A stretch of DNA of 64,000 bases from Nitrobacteraceae bacterium AZCC 1564. GTDB lineage: Bacteria; Pseudomonadota; Alphaproteobacteria; Rhizobiales; Xanthobacteraceae. The notes under the pieces were generated by a model. It worked only from the letters and a program-made list of their open reading frames with translations, was not told the DNA's origin and did no database searches. How positions within the stretch are numbered: the first letter of the stretch is position 1; every line of letters starts with the position of its first letter. The DNA is taken from NCBI GenBank assembly GCA_036924835.1, contig JBAGRR010000001.1:1736001-1800000 (forward strand), in the 5' to 3' direction. Below, piece by piece: positions 17,338 to 25,274 of the stretch. The position numbers and the translations under genes were made by a program.

Positions 17338-18915
17338 CTACTCCGCCCCTTTCTCCTGGCGCTTTTCCAGCGCCGCCATGGCATTAGCGAGAATTGCGCG
17401 AACACGCTCCACCTCCTGCGCATCGATCAGAGACGGATCGAGGTAGAAGTCGAGGCCTGGCCTGCGTTCAACCACCACATCACCCTTGTCGCCCGAAGCG
17501 CCGAGAAGATTATCGACGGCATAAGGAATAACCTCGCGGCTGATGCCCTTCATCGTAATCGCCGGCAACTGGTGTGCAGCAACCACGTCGCTGACCAGCG
17601 CAAAGGTTTCGTAGCTGATCACGATGCGGCCGGGTTCAGCGATGCTCTGCAGCCGTGCCGCCAGGTTCGCTTCGGCGCCGATGATCGTGTAATCCATGCG
17701 ATCGACGCTGCCGAAATTGCCGACGTTGCAGTAACCGGAATTGATGCCCATGCGGGTCTTGAACGGCTGCTCGATGCCCTCTGAGCGCCATTTCGCGTTC
17801 AACTCGACCAGGCGGCGCTGCATCTCCCACGCCATTCGCAGGCAGGCCTGTGCGTCCAGCCGCTCGCCCTTGGTTTCGGGATCTCCGAAGAAGATCAACA
17901 TCGCATCACCGATGAACTTGTCGATGGTGCCGCCATGGGCAAGCGCGATGGCCGACATCTCCGTGAAATATTCATTGAGCAGCTGCGTAATCTGCTCCGG
18001 CTGCAGTCGCTCTGTAGTCGCGGTAAAGTTCTGGATGTCGGAGAAGAAGATCGTCAGCTTCTTGCGTTCGGTGTGGATGATGACGTCCTTCTGACCGCTG
18101 AAGATGCTCTTGTAGATCTGCGGAGAAATGTAACGTGAGATCTTCATCGACAACGATGCCAAGAAGTCGTTGTTGGATTCCAGTTCACGATTCATGCTTT
18201 GGATCTGCAACGCCTGACGACGCTGCATGCCCAGGAAAGACAGTCCGCTGACAGCCGCCAGCGCAAAGTAAGCCAGCAGGTATTTGAAGGAGAAGATATT
18301 GGCCGCGATGGGCTGGGTGATCATGATTTCCTGAATGCCGCGGACGTCACCCACCTTCCAATCCTGCTTGGGACTTTCGGGGTGAACGTTGTGACAGCTC
18401 ACGCAGGCTGAGCCCATGATCACCGGTGCAACAAGCCGCACGCTGTCGCTCAGCAACGAGCGGGTAGCATCCTCGATCTTTTGATCGGGATTGGCACGCA
18501 GGCTTTCGAGAGCTTTCCGCTCGAACTCATCGAGTTGATGCGGCGCGCGATTCTTGAATGGGTAGTCCGACACGAACCGGTAGGTAATATTCTGCTGCTG
18601 TTCGCTAATGACCCGCCCGAGTTCAAGCGATAACGTTGCAGGAATGGGAATGGCGCCTGGCACCGACTCGTAATTATGGATCACCTGTGTTGAGCCGGGA
18701 TGCGCCAGAATGCGGCCGACGACATTTGTGCCGTAATAGCCACGCACACTGGTCACGAGCGAATTGAGGTCGGTCGCCTGGCGACGGAGCGCAACCTCCG
18801 CGAGGTTGGTGAGATCGAGCCACACCGCGACCGGCAGCAACGCGAGCAACACGGCGATCACAAAACCGGTTAATATCCCGCGCGAACGCAGATTTTCAGG
18901 ATTAGTAGTGTCCAT
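17338..18915 (-). CDS. Haem-sensor (Tll0287/DUF3365-like) class III adenylate/guanylate cyclase
   Basis: 525-residue membrane signal protein. Order: transmembrane helix about 13-33, periplasmic DUF3365/Tll0287-like sensor about 35-205 with a covalent c-type haem motif CVSCH (Cys171, Cys174, His175), second transmembrane helix about 211-230, short HAMP-free linker with coiled coil, then a class III cyclase catalytic domain about 285-490. Metal-binding Asp293 (FSDIQNF) and Asp337 (FIGDAML) are both present, so it is predicted active and makes cAMP or cGMP from cytosolic ATP/GTP. The haem would sense a diatomic gas or redox state. It converges with the DapA-like gene, 2 bp apart. Confidence 0.88.
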   Translation of the reverse strand: MDTTNPENLRSRGILTGFVIAVLLALLPVAVWLDLTNLAEVALRRQATDLNSLVTSVRGYYGTNVVGRILAHPGSTQVIHNYESVPGAIPIPATLSLELGRVISEQQQNITYRFVSDYPFKNRAPHQLDEFERKALESLRANPDQKIEDATRSLLSDSVRLVAPVIMGSACVSCHNVHPESPKQDWKVGDVRGIQEIMITQPIAANIFSFKYLLAYFALAAVSGLSFLGMQRRQALQIQSMNRELESNNDFLASLSMKISRYISPQIYKSIFSGQKDVIIHTERKKLTIFFSDIQNFTATTERLQPEQITQLLNEYFTEMSAIALAHGGTIDKFIGDAMLIFFGDPETKGERLDAQACLRMAWEMQRRLVELNAKWRSEGIEQPFKTRMGINSGYCNVGNFGSVDRMDYTIIGAEANLAARLQSIAEPGRIVISYETFALVSDVVAAHQLPAITMKGISREVIPYAVDNLLGASGDKGDVVVERRPGLDFYLDPSLIDAQEVERVRAILANAMAALEKRQEKGAE

Positions 18916-19007
18916 TGGATCGCCCCGCTCCTCAAGCGCCCGACTCTAATACAGGTGCGCGAAACAATGATAGCGGCAGGCGACTATGTTTCCCGGGAGA
19001 GCTTCAC

Positions 19008-19223
19008 ATGAGCGACTGGCAGAGCATCGACAGCGCACCGAAGGACGGGACATTCGTTCTGCTGCACAATCCGGATTGGCCGAACGACGTCGAGGGATTT
19101 TGGCACCGGCCGAGCAAGGCGTGGTCCGCGAACGTCCGGATTCGGGATATCGAAAACCGGATTGTCGGCCCCGAGCCTCCGACCCACTGGAAGCCGCTGA
19201 CGCCTGAGCAGCAAAGGTACTGA
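19008..19223 (+). CDS. DUF551-like small protein
   Basis: 71 residues from ATG 19008 with a GGGAGAG site 6 nt upstream. The N-terminus MSDWQSIDSAPKDGTFVLLH matches the pattern (W-x-x-I-x-x-A-P-K-D-G-T) of DUF551-type proteins common in phages and bacterial genomes. The C-terminus ends PTHWKPLTPEQQRY, also typical (W-x-P-L). Function unknown. No other phage genes are near, so it need not mark a prophage. Confidence 0.75.
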   Translation: MSDWQSIDSAPKDGTFVLLHNPDWPNDVEGFWHRPSKAWSANVRIRDIENRIVGPEPPTHWKPLTPEQQRY

Positions 19224-19294
19224 CGGCCGCCGTTCCTGCGGAACAGCCGGACGGAGCCGATGTTAGCTTGAGATCACCACGCGAGGGTCTCAAG

Positions 19295-19543
19295 ATGGCA
19301 AAGGTCGTTTATCAGGTGGTCGAACATGACGGCGGCTGGGCCTACACATCCAACGGCGTTTTTTCGGAAACCTTCCCCAGCCCCGATGCCGCCCATGCGG
19401 CAGCGGAGCGCGCAGCCGCCGAACAAAAAGTGCCGGGCCGGACCGAAGAGATCCAGTATGAAGACGGCCAAGGGCAGTGGCACAAAGAGACTGCGAAAGG
19501 GGACGACCGGCCGATAACCGAAGTGGTGAACCGGAAGAGCTAG
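19295..19543 (+). CDS. DUF2188 domain protein
   Basis: 82 residues from ATG 19295 (MAKVVYQVVEHDGGWAY), preceded by GAGGG at about 9 nt. The pattern YxVVxHDGGWxY...FxSxDAAxxAAxxAAxEQ is that of DUF2188 proteins, small soluble proteins of unknown function. It follows the DUF551-like gene by about 70 bp on the same strand. Confidence 0.78.
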   Translation: MAKVVYQVVEHDGGWAYTSNGVFSETFPSPDAAHAAAERAAAEQKVPGRTEEIQYEDGQGQWHKETAKGDDRPITEVVNRKS

Positions 19544-19609
19544 CGGCGAATTGTCCGCCGTGAGGGGGAGTGGATTGCCAGGCGGGACCGCGACGTCTAC
19601 AAGCGGCGC

Positions 19610-19738
19610 ATGGTCAAAGCACTGCAAAACTGGCTGAACAACCACGAACTGCCGGCCATCATCGCCGGCGTCCTCGGCGTCGTCGTCCTGCTCTCACTTG
19701 TTATTGTCGTGGGCGGCTACTGGCTTGTAACGCTGTAA
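19610..19738 (+). CDS. 42-residue single-span membrane peptide
   Basis: MVKALQNWLNNHELPAIIAG starts the peptide; a hydrophobic span (IIAGVLGVVVLLSLVIVVGG) follows, and it ends YWLVTL. There is no in-frame alternative start: the in-frame stop upstream is the TAG of the DUF2188 gene. The ribosome-binding site is weak (AAGCGG). The clean amphipathic helix plus transmembrane segment argues for a real small gene, co-transcribed with the DUF2188 gene. Confidence 0.45.
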   Translation: MVKALQNWLNNHELPAIIAGVLGVVVLLSLVIVVGGYWLVTL

Positions 19739-19767
19739 AATATGTTCGCTAAGCCAACCTCTGGCGA

Positions 19768-20010
19768 CTATGCCTTGTCGCGGAAATACGGCTCGACGGT
19801 CCCCGTCAGCTTGATGGTGACGGGATTACCGTAGCGATCTTTTGCAGAACCGGCTGCAACCCGCACCCAGCCTTCGCTGACGCAATATTCCTCGACGTTG
19901 TTTTTATCCACGCCCTTGAAGCGGATGCCAACGTCACGCGCGAGCACCTCAGCGTTGTAATAAGGGCTGCGGGGATCGGTCGAAAGGCGGTCCGGCAGTT
20001 CGTCGCTCAT
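19768..20010 (-). CDS. DUF3297 family protein
   Basis: 80 residues: MSDELPDRLSTDPRSPYYNA, then VLARDVGIRFKG, VEEYCVSEGWVRV and GNPVTIKLTGTVEPYF, which match the small DUF3297 family (WD-free, proposed to bind nucleic acid or act as a DNA-binding accessory). Function not established. It is next to a glutathione peroxidase gene on the same strand (gap about 30 bp), so the two may be co-transcribed. Confidence 0.9.
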   Translation of the reverse strand: MSDELPDRLSTDPRSPYYNAEVLARDVGIRFKGVDKNNVEEYCVSEGWVRVAAGSAKDRYGNPVTIKLTGTVEPYFRDKA

Positions 20011-20040
20011 TTTCTTAATATCCTGCTTTGCACACCCTGG

Positions 20041-20520
20041 TCACAGGAGGCTTTCAATCTTGTCGGCTAGCGCTTCGGGCTTCGTCATCGAACCGTATCG
20101 CGCGACAGCCTTTCCGTAGCGATCAACAAGGAACTTTGTAAAGTTCCATTTGATCGCCTTCAAACCGAGAAATCCCGGCTGTTCGTTTGTCAGATATTTA
20201 TACAGCGGATGGGCATTCGCACCATTCACATCGATCTTGGCGAACAACGGAAACGACACCGCGTATTTCTGCGCGCAGAACGCCGCGATGTCGCGCGAAT
20301 CGCCGGGCTCCTGACCGCCGAATTGATTGCACGGAAAACCGAGCACGGCAAAGCCACTCGGCACAAACCGCTCATGAAGCGACTGGAGTGATTTGTACTG
20401 GGGTGTGAATCCACACGCACTGGCGGTATTCACGATCAGCAGAACCTGCCCTTTGAATGTGTCGAGACACAGATTCTCGCCGGTGATTGTCTCCGCAGTG
20501 AAGTCGTAAACGCTCGGCAC
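20041..20520 (-). CDS. Glutathione peroxidase (thioredoxin-like peroxidase)
   Basis: 159 residues; GTG start at 20520 with AAGGA 8 nt upstream. Peroxidatic Cys36 in NTASACGFTPQ, and the catalytic partners Gln70 (FPCNQFGGQEP) and Trp125 (WNFTKFLVDRYG) are all present. The second Cys of FPCNQF (Cys64) is the resolving position of Cys-type GPx enzymes that use thioredoxin. Cytosolic (no signal peptide). It reduces hydroperoxides. Confidence 0.93.
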   Translation of the reverse strand: MPSVYDFTAETITGENLCLDTFKGQVLLIVNTASACGFTPQYKSLQSLHERFVPSGFAVLGFPCNQFGGQEPGDSRDIAAFCAQKYAVSFPLFAKIDVNGANAHPLYKYLTNEQPGFLGLKAIKWNFTKFLVDRYGKAVARYGSMTKPEALADKIESLL

Positions 20521-20549
20521 TTCACATCCTTAGTGTGACACGCCCTTCA

Positions 20550-20816
20550 TCAGGTACGCCGCCCACTCTTTTCTTCGTTCGCAAGCCACTCGGACAACTT
20601 GAGGGTTGTCTTCCCGGAGGTCGCGCCTTTCTGCTTTGCGCCTCGCGGCGCAACTTTCTTCGGAGGAGCCGCGGCAGCCTCGGCGGCCTCCTTCGCCAAC
20701 CGAAGCGCCCGCAGCCTTTCCATATTGAGGCGAACGGCACGGCCCTGCGCTTCGTAATCAGCCATAGCCTTTTCAGCTTCAGACTGCGGTGGCGTTCGCT
20801 TTTTGGATGCGCTCAT
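20550..20816 (-). CDS. Small Lys/Ala-rich hypothetical protein
   Basis: 88 residues. An N-terminal helix (EAEKAMADYEAQGRAVRLNM), an Ala-rich stretch and a basic middle (PPKKVAPRGAKQKG), then a short tail (LKLSEWLANEEKSGRRT). Composition suggests a nucleic-acid-associated or disordered protein. No known domain; similar small proteins occur in related genomes. It is on the same strand and 29 bp before the glutathione peroxidase gene, possibly an operon. Confidence 0.7.
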   Translation of the reverse strand: MSASKKRTPPQSEAEKAMADYEAQGRAVRLNMERLRALRLAKEAAEAAAAPPKKVAPRGAKQKGATSGKTTLKLSEWLANEEKSGRRT

Positions 20817-20966
20817 CGTCGTCCTCCGGATTGGCTCGCTAACTCATTGTCGTTCTTAACCGATCCGAGGCCGGCTGTCTCCCTCCGCTCGCCCCGGAAC
20901 GACCCGCGGCCGGGCGGAAAGCCCTCGCAACGGCTCAATTTAAGCTGTATTGGCAGCTTTCCACCA

Positions 20967-20990
20967 AGGCCTGGGCGGGTTCCCAGGCCT
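20967..20990. repeat. Hairpin AGGCCTGGG/CCCAGGCCT
   Basis: A perfect 9-bp stem with CGGGTT loop in the 240-bp gap between two divergent genes. No T run follows on either strand, so it is not a classical terminator. It lies about 70 bp before the GTG start at 21059. Confidence 0.45.
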
Positions 20991-21058
20991 GAAACGCCAC
21001 AATTCTTAGGCATTTTGGACTAAGGTTCGGGCCACTTATCCGCCGTTGAGACAACTGC

Positions 21059-21691
21059 GTGGCAATCAGGACGACCTATCTCTTGCTGATCTGTTGCGCC
21101 GGTGGGCTTGCCGCTCTGGGCGGCTGGCGGCTGGGCGACCAGTTGTTTTTCCAGAGCGCTTCGGCGTCCCTGACCAAAGACGAAACCGAAGTCACCGCGC
21201 AGTATCCCGTCTCCAACCGCGACGTTAAAGCGGATCGGGCAATCGTAGCTGTACCCGTTGACCCGGGCCCCGTCAGTCAGACGCTCGCGACAGCCAACGC
21301 CTATCTCTCGGCTCCTCCGCCGCGCGCGCCCGCACCGAAACCTGAAAAGCCATCACGGCTGCTCCTCAGTGATATGCAGATTGCAGGAATCAAGCAGCGC
21401 CTGAAGCTGACGGCTGCGCAGGAGAAGTACTGGTCTCCAATGGAGGCGGCGCTGCGCGAAGTGATGGTGCAGATCTACGACTACCAGAAGCGCGCGAAGA
21501 AATCCGGCGGCGAAGCCTTTGACACAGAGAACGCCTCCGTTGCACGGCTGAAAGATGCGTCCCGAGCGCTGTTTGCACAGCTTCGAGCCGACCAGAAGAA
21601 CGAAATCATGATGCTGGCAAGAATAGCCGGTCTTTCATCCTTCGTTTCCGAAGCGGTCGGAGGAAAAGCCGTTGCCAAGAACGAACAGTAA
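21059..21691 (+). CDS. Hypothetical protein with N-terminal anchor and LTxxQ-like helix
   Basis: 210 residues from a GTG start (an N-terminal MAIRTTYLLLICCAGGLAAL is hydrophobic, a signal peptide or anchor). After a Pro-rich linker (residues 85-105), the helix ...QIAGIKQRLKLTAAQEKYW and MEAALREVMVQIYDY resembles Spy/CpxP-like LTxxQ proteins, and LFAQLRADQKNEIMMLARI supports that. No firm family. Predicted periplasmic. The start is uncertain because the Shine-Dalgarno is weak. Confidence 0.6.
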   Translation: MAIRTTYLLLICCAGGLAALGGWRLGDQLFFQSASASLTKDETEVTAQYPVSNRDVKADRAIVAVPVDPGPVSQTLATANAYLSAPPPRAPAPKPEKPSRLLLSDMQIAGIKQRLKLTAAQEKYWSPMEAALREVMVQIYDYQKRAKKSGGEAFDTENASVARLKDASRALFAQLRADQKNEIMMLARIAGLSSFVSEAVGGKAVAKNEQ

Positions 21692-21740
21692 CGCTCACCC
21701 CACGCCGTTACAGCGAGAAACCTTCTTTTCGTTATTTCTG

Positions 21741-22514
21741 CTATTGCCGGAATTCGTTGGTCAACTCCCCGATGCCTTCGATCGCAACGGTGATAGTGTT
21801 GACCTGCTCTTTCATGGCTCCGACACCCAGTGATGTGCCGCAGCAGATCAGATCGCCGGGTAAAAGAGTCATGTCGTGGGAGATCATGCTCACGAGTTGT
21901 TGGGCACTAAAGATCATGTCTGAGATGGGATAAGACTGACGCTCTGCACCATTCAGAATCGTCCGCACGGAAAGCGTCGAAGGATCGAGCCCCGTTGTAA
22001 TCACGGGACCGAACGGACAAAAATCGTCACACCCCTTGGCACGGGCCCATTGAGCGAATGTCGCATCCTTGCCGATGATATCAGCGGCCGTGATATCGTT
22101 CACGCACGTGTAGCCGAGAATGAAATCATCCGCTTCTGCAACCGACACCCGGCTGCACGTCTTACCGATGACGATGCCGAGTTCACCCTCGTAGACCACC
22201 TTGCCATCATAGCCTGATGGACGCCTCACCACCGCATGAGGCGCGGTAACTGTCGTCGGTGCCTTCAGCAGATAGAGCGGTTCCGCCGGTTCTGCGACGT
22301 TCAATTTCGCGGCGAGAGCGTGAAAATTATTCCAAAGCGCGATGACTTTGGTGGGCTCGGTTGGCGACAGCAACTGGACATCTGCAAGATTCAGCTTTTC
22401 ACCACTGGCCTGCGCGCCATTGAACATATTCCCGCTGTGGACCGTGATTTCGCTATCTACAAGCGTGCCAAAGCCAATCGCATCCCTATGGCGATAGCGA
22501 ACCCAGTGCTTCAT
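21741..22514 (-). CDS. Fumarylacetoacetate hydrolase (FAH) family protein
   Basis: 257 residues from ATG 22514 (MKHWVRYRHRD) with GGGAG 8 nt upstream. The FAH fold is clear: VYEGELGIVIGKTCSRVSVAEA (metal-ligand Glu pair), LGYTCVNDITAADI (metal-ligand Asp) and DMTLLPGDLICCGTSLGVGAMK. Members hydrate or decarboxylate 2-oxo acids (fumarylpyruvate, oxaloacetate, 2-hydroxyhepta-2,4-dienedioate). The gene lies downstream (70 bp) of the PanE-like reductase gene on the same strand, so they may work in the same 2-oxo acid pathway. Confidence 0.88.
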   Translation of the reverse strand: MKHWVRYRHRDAIGFGTLVDSEITVHSGNMFNGAQASGEKLNLADVQLLSPTEPTKVIALWNNFHALAAKLNVAEPAEPLYLLKAPTTVTAPHAVVRRPSGYDGKVVYEGELGIVIGKTCSRVSVAEADDFILGYTCVNDITAADIIGKDATFAQWARAKGCDDFCPFGPVITTGLDPSTLSVRTILNGAERQSYPISDMIFSAQQLVSMISHDMTLLPGDLICCGTSLGVGAMKEQVNTITVAIEGIGELTNEFRQ

Positions 22515-22584
22515 GGACGAGAACTCCCGAATGACAGGCGTTACTACACGCCTGATAGACCTGATCGCGCGCAGTCCTGCCGCT

Positions 22585-23559
22585 TCAATAGAGCCCGGCG
22601 ATTTTCCCGCGCTGGGCAACCAGCGCCAGAACGGTGTCGATGGTGGGTGTCGGGAAATGCGCCAAGCGGCCCATTTCCTGCACGGCCGTGATCAAGGGAT
22701 CGATCTCCATCGGACGCCCGCGTTCGAGGTCCTGCAGCATCGATGTCTTATGAGCACCAACTTTGCGGGCTCCCTCAATGCGGCGTTCGACATCGACGCG
22801 GAACTTGATGCCGAACTCCTCCGCGATGTCCTGCGCTTCTAGCATCATGGCCTTCGCGACGCCGCGCGTGCCAGGATCGCTGCCGATCACGTCAAGCGTC
22901 GCATGGGTCAGCGCACTGATCGGATTGAAGCAGACGTTACCCCACAGCTTGAGCCAGATTTCATCCCGGATGTTGTCGAGGATCGGAGCCTGCAATCCGG
23001 CTTTCGAAAACATCTCGGACAGGCGCCCGACATCCGCGGTCCTCTCGCCTGAAGGCTCACCGATTGGAAATCGATCGCCGTAAACGTGACGAATAACGCC
23101 GGGGGCCTCGATCTCGGTTGCAGGATAAACCACGCATCCAATCGCCCGTTCAGGACCGAGTTCGCGCCACTGCCTGCCACCGGGATCAATGCTTTCGAGT
23201 GTCGATCCTTCGCAGGTGTTTCCGTGCTTGTAGAAATACCAATAAGGAATGCCATTCACGGCGGTGACGATTCGGGTGTTCGGCCCGAGCAGCGGCTGCA
23301 TGGCCTCGATCACGCCCGTGATCGAATGAGCCTTGAGGCAAATGATGACGAAATCCTGTGGCCCAAGTTCGGCGGGATTGTCGGTGCAGCGCGGGTGAAC
23401 CACCCGCTCTTCATCACCGATCAATAGCTTCAGACCATTGGCCTTCATTGCTGCGAGATGCGCACCGCGCGCAACCAGGCTGACCTCTGCACCTGCCAAG
23501 GCAAGCTGGACGCCAAGGTAACCACCGATTGCGCCCGCACCGTAAATACAAATCTTCAT
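22585..23559 (-). CDS. PanE-like 2-dehydropantoate 2-reductase family protein
   Basis: 324 residues from ATG 23559 (MKICIYGAGAIGGYLGVQLA), where GGGG lies 8 nt upstream. N-terminal NADP-binding Rossmann fold GAGAIGGYLG, and C-terminal domain with KLWGNVCFNPISALTHATLD, typical of ketopantoate reductases (catalytic Lys in the ALTxA region). True PanE reduces 2-dehydropantoate to pantoate. A relative, PanE2 of Methylobacterium extorquens, was shown to reduce oxalyl-CoA to glyoxylate; the oxalate locus starts 180 bp away, so that role is worth testing. It has no operator of the oxalate type. Confidence 0.82.
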   Translation of the reverse strand: MKICIYGAGAIGGYLGVQLALAGAEVSLVARGAHLAAMKANGLKLLIGDEERVVHPRCTDNPAELGPQDFVIICLKAHSITGVIEAMQPLLGPNTRIVTAVNGIPYWYFYKHGNTCEGSTLESIDPGGRQWRELGPERAIGCVVYPATEIEAPGVIRHVYGDRFPIGEPSGERTADVGRLSEMFSKAGLQAPILDNIRDEIWLKLWGNVCFNPISALTHATLDVIGSDPGTRGVAKAMMLEAQDIAEEFGIKFRVDVERRIEGARKVGAHKTSMLQDLERGRPMEIDPLITAVQEMGRLAHFPTPTIDTVLALVAQRGKIAGLY

Positions 23560-23683
23560 CACATGCCCCAAATCATGGCCAAAAATACTGTGACGCTCCC
23601 GCTTACGCTTCCATGCGGGCCGAAGTCATCGCGTGCGATCTGAAATATTGAGATGTCTTCTTTGATCAGATCAGGGATCGAAG

Positions 23684-23731
23684 AAAAAAGCAGAGCGCAA
23701 CCACGGCGCTGTCAGTGCGATCGCGCTCTGC
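23684..23731 (-). terminator. Terminator after the CBS-domain gene
   Basis: On the minus strand GCAGAGCGC pairs with GCGCTCTGC around a long loop, followed by TTTTTT (23684-23689). It separates the CBS gene from the PanE-like gene. Confidence 0.7.
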
Positions 23732-23743
23732 AGGGAGAAACCG

Positions 23744-24178
23744 TTAGGCAAACGCGAGCTGTGCAGGTGGGGCCTGCCTCGCGCCTTCGAACACAGTGTT
23801 GATATCGCGCATGCTAATGACACCGATCAGCGTGTGATCGTCGATCACCGGCACGTGGCGGATATGATTGTCGTCCATCAGATGGCGCGCGTGCTCGAGC
23901 GTATCGTGGGAGCTACAGGACACGAGGTGTTGCACCGAGATCAGTGCTGAGACCTTCATGTTCAGTCCTGACGCGCCGTGCTGGGCGACCGCGCGAACAA
24001 CGTCGCGCTCAGAGAACATGCCGACGGCGACATTGCCCTCGGTACGGCAAACATCTTTGACGACCAGCGAACTGACATTTTCTGCCCGCAGTAGACGCGC
24101 GGCAGTGGCGACGGTTTCGTTCATGCGCACGGTGGCGATGCGCGTACCCTTCCGATGCAGGACGTCTCCGACTTTCAT
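23744..24178 (-). CDS. CBS-pair domain protein
   Basis: 144 residues, essentially two CBS motifs (residues 1-65 and 75-140): RIATVRMNETVATAARLLRAENVSSLVV and VQHLVSCSSHDTLEHARHLM...HVPVIDDHTLIGVISMRDI. CBS pairs bind adenosyl ligands and regulate partner proteins; no catalytic domain is attached. Start ATG 24178 has GGAGG 5 nt upstream. A copy of the GntR-type dyad (24224-24242) lies about 50 bp upstream, so it is probably controlled with the oxalate genes. The partner is unknown; an energy-sensing role on SucCD or the CoA ligase is one guess. Confidence 0.88.
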   Translation of the reverse strand: MKVGDVLHRKGTRIATVRMNETVATAARLLRAENVSSLVVKDVCRTEGNVAVGMFSERDVVRAVAQHGASGLNMKVSALISVQHLVSCSSHDTLEHARHLMDDNHIRHVPVIDDHTLIGVISMRDINTVFEGARQAPPAQLAFA

Positions 24179-24223
24179 CACAACCTCCCTGATTGGTCAC
24201 GTTCGCTTTTTGATAACCACAGA

Positions 24224-24242
24224 CTGGTATACATTATGCCAG
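24224..24242. promoter_or_regulatory. Operator a (GntR dyad) before the CBS gene
   Basis: CTGGTAT-ACATT-ATGCCAG: two 7-bp inverted halves with 5-bp spacer, nearly perfect. It is about 46-64 bp upstream of the CBS start. It is one of seven sites in this window. Confidence 0.75.
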
Positions 24243-24336
24243 TTGTCAATCGCGTTTTTGAGAATCTTGCCCGTGGTATGCCAGAAAATTCGCCCGCATT
24301 TGGAGGGCTGCGAGCCAGCTGGGTCTTGGGCGGCGC

Positions 24337-24363
24337 AAAAAAAAGCGGCCGCTGAGCGGCCGC
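24337..24363 (-). terminator. Terminator of sucCD
   Basis: On the minus strand GCGGCCGC/GCGGCCGC with TCA loop is followed by TTTTTTTT. It lies 27-53 bp after the sucD stop. Confidence 0.9.
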
Positions 24364-24389
24364 CGGAGATTTCCTCCAGTCTGGGGGCT

Positions 24390-25274
24390 TTAATGCCTTA
24401 GTACCTCGACGAGCGTCTTGCCGAGACGCGCGGGCGACGGGGAAACGCGAATGCCGGCGGACTCCATCGCAGCGATCTTGGATTCCGCATCACCCTTGCC
24501 ACCCGAAATGATTGCTCCCGCATGGCCCATACGGCGGCCTGGAGGCGCCGTGCGTCCCGCGATGAAGCCAACCATCGGCTTCTTGCGACCGCGCTTGGCC
24601 TCGTCCTTGATGAACTGCGCGGCGTCTTCTTCAGACGATCCACCGATCTCACCGATCATGACGATCGACTTCGTTTCAGGATCAGCCAGGAAAAGTTCGA
24701 GCATCGAAATGAAATCGGTGCCCTTCACCGGATCACCGCCGATACCAACAGCAGTCGTCTGGCCGAGACCTTCGGCGGTCGTCTGATAGACCGCCTCATA
24801 GGTCAGCGTGCCCGAACGCGAGACGATGCCGACATTGCCCTTCTTGAAAATATTGCCGGGCATGATGCCGATCTTGCATTCACCAGCCGTCATCACTCCT
24901 GGACAGTTCGGACCGATCAAGCGCGACTTGGATCCTTCAAGCGCGCGCTTGACCCGGATCATGTCCGCCACCGGAATGCCCTCGGTGATGCAGACAATGA
25001 TCGGGACTTCAGCATCGATCGCCTCACAGATCGCGTCTGCAGCGCCTGGCGGCGGCACATAGATCACGCTCGCATCCGCACCAGTCTTCGCACGCGCCTC
25101 TGCCACAGTATCGAACACCGGCAGGCCGAGATGCTGAGAGCCGCCCTTGCCTGGCGACGTGCCTCCAACCATCTTGGTGCCGTAGAGCAAGGCCTGCTCG
25201 GAGTGGAAGGTGCCGTTCTTGCCGGTAAAGCCCTGGCAGATGACCTTGGTGTTATTGTCGATGAGAATAGACAT
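24390..25274 (-). CDS. sucD: Succinyl-CoA synthetase alpha subunit
   Basis: 294 residues: NDP-forming succinate-CoA ligase alpha chain, CoA-binding Rossmann domain ([16 protein letters not shown]) and catalytic His251 ([11 protein letters not shown]). PNCPG (residues 122-126) is the canonical SucD CoA-contacting loop. It starts directly at the sucC stop (TAA then ATG). The pair is fully canonical, but it lies next to the oxalate transporter and not in an sdh/suc gene cluster as usual, and it is preceded by a copy of the oxalate-regulon operator. It may be a second copy; the housekeeping copy could be elsewhere. Confidence 0.92.
   Translation of the reverse strand: MSILIDNNTKVICQGFTGKNGTFHSEQALLYGTKMVGGTSPGKGGSQHLGLPVFDTVAEARAKTGADASVIYVPPPGAADAICEAIDAEVPIIVCITEGIPVADMIRVKRALEGSKSRLIGPNCPGVMTAGECKIGIMPGNIFKKGNVGIVSRSGTLTYEAVYQTTAEGLGQTTAVGIGGDPVKGTDFISMLELFLADPETKSIVMIGEIGGSSEEDAAQFIKDEAKRGRKKPMVGFIAGRTAPPGRRMGHAGAIISGGKGDAESKIAAMESAGIRVSPSPARLGKTLVEVLRH

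Noticed and set aside
19008-19543. Possible prophage remnant because of the DUF551-like gene
   Set aside because: No integrase, attachment site or structural phage gene nearby; neighbours are ordinary chromosomal genes.
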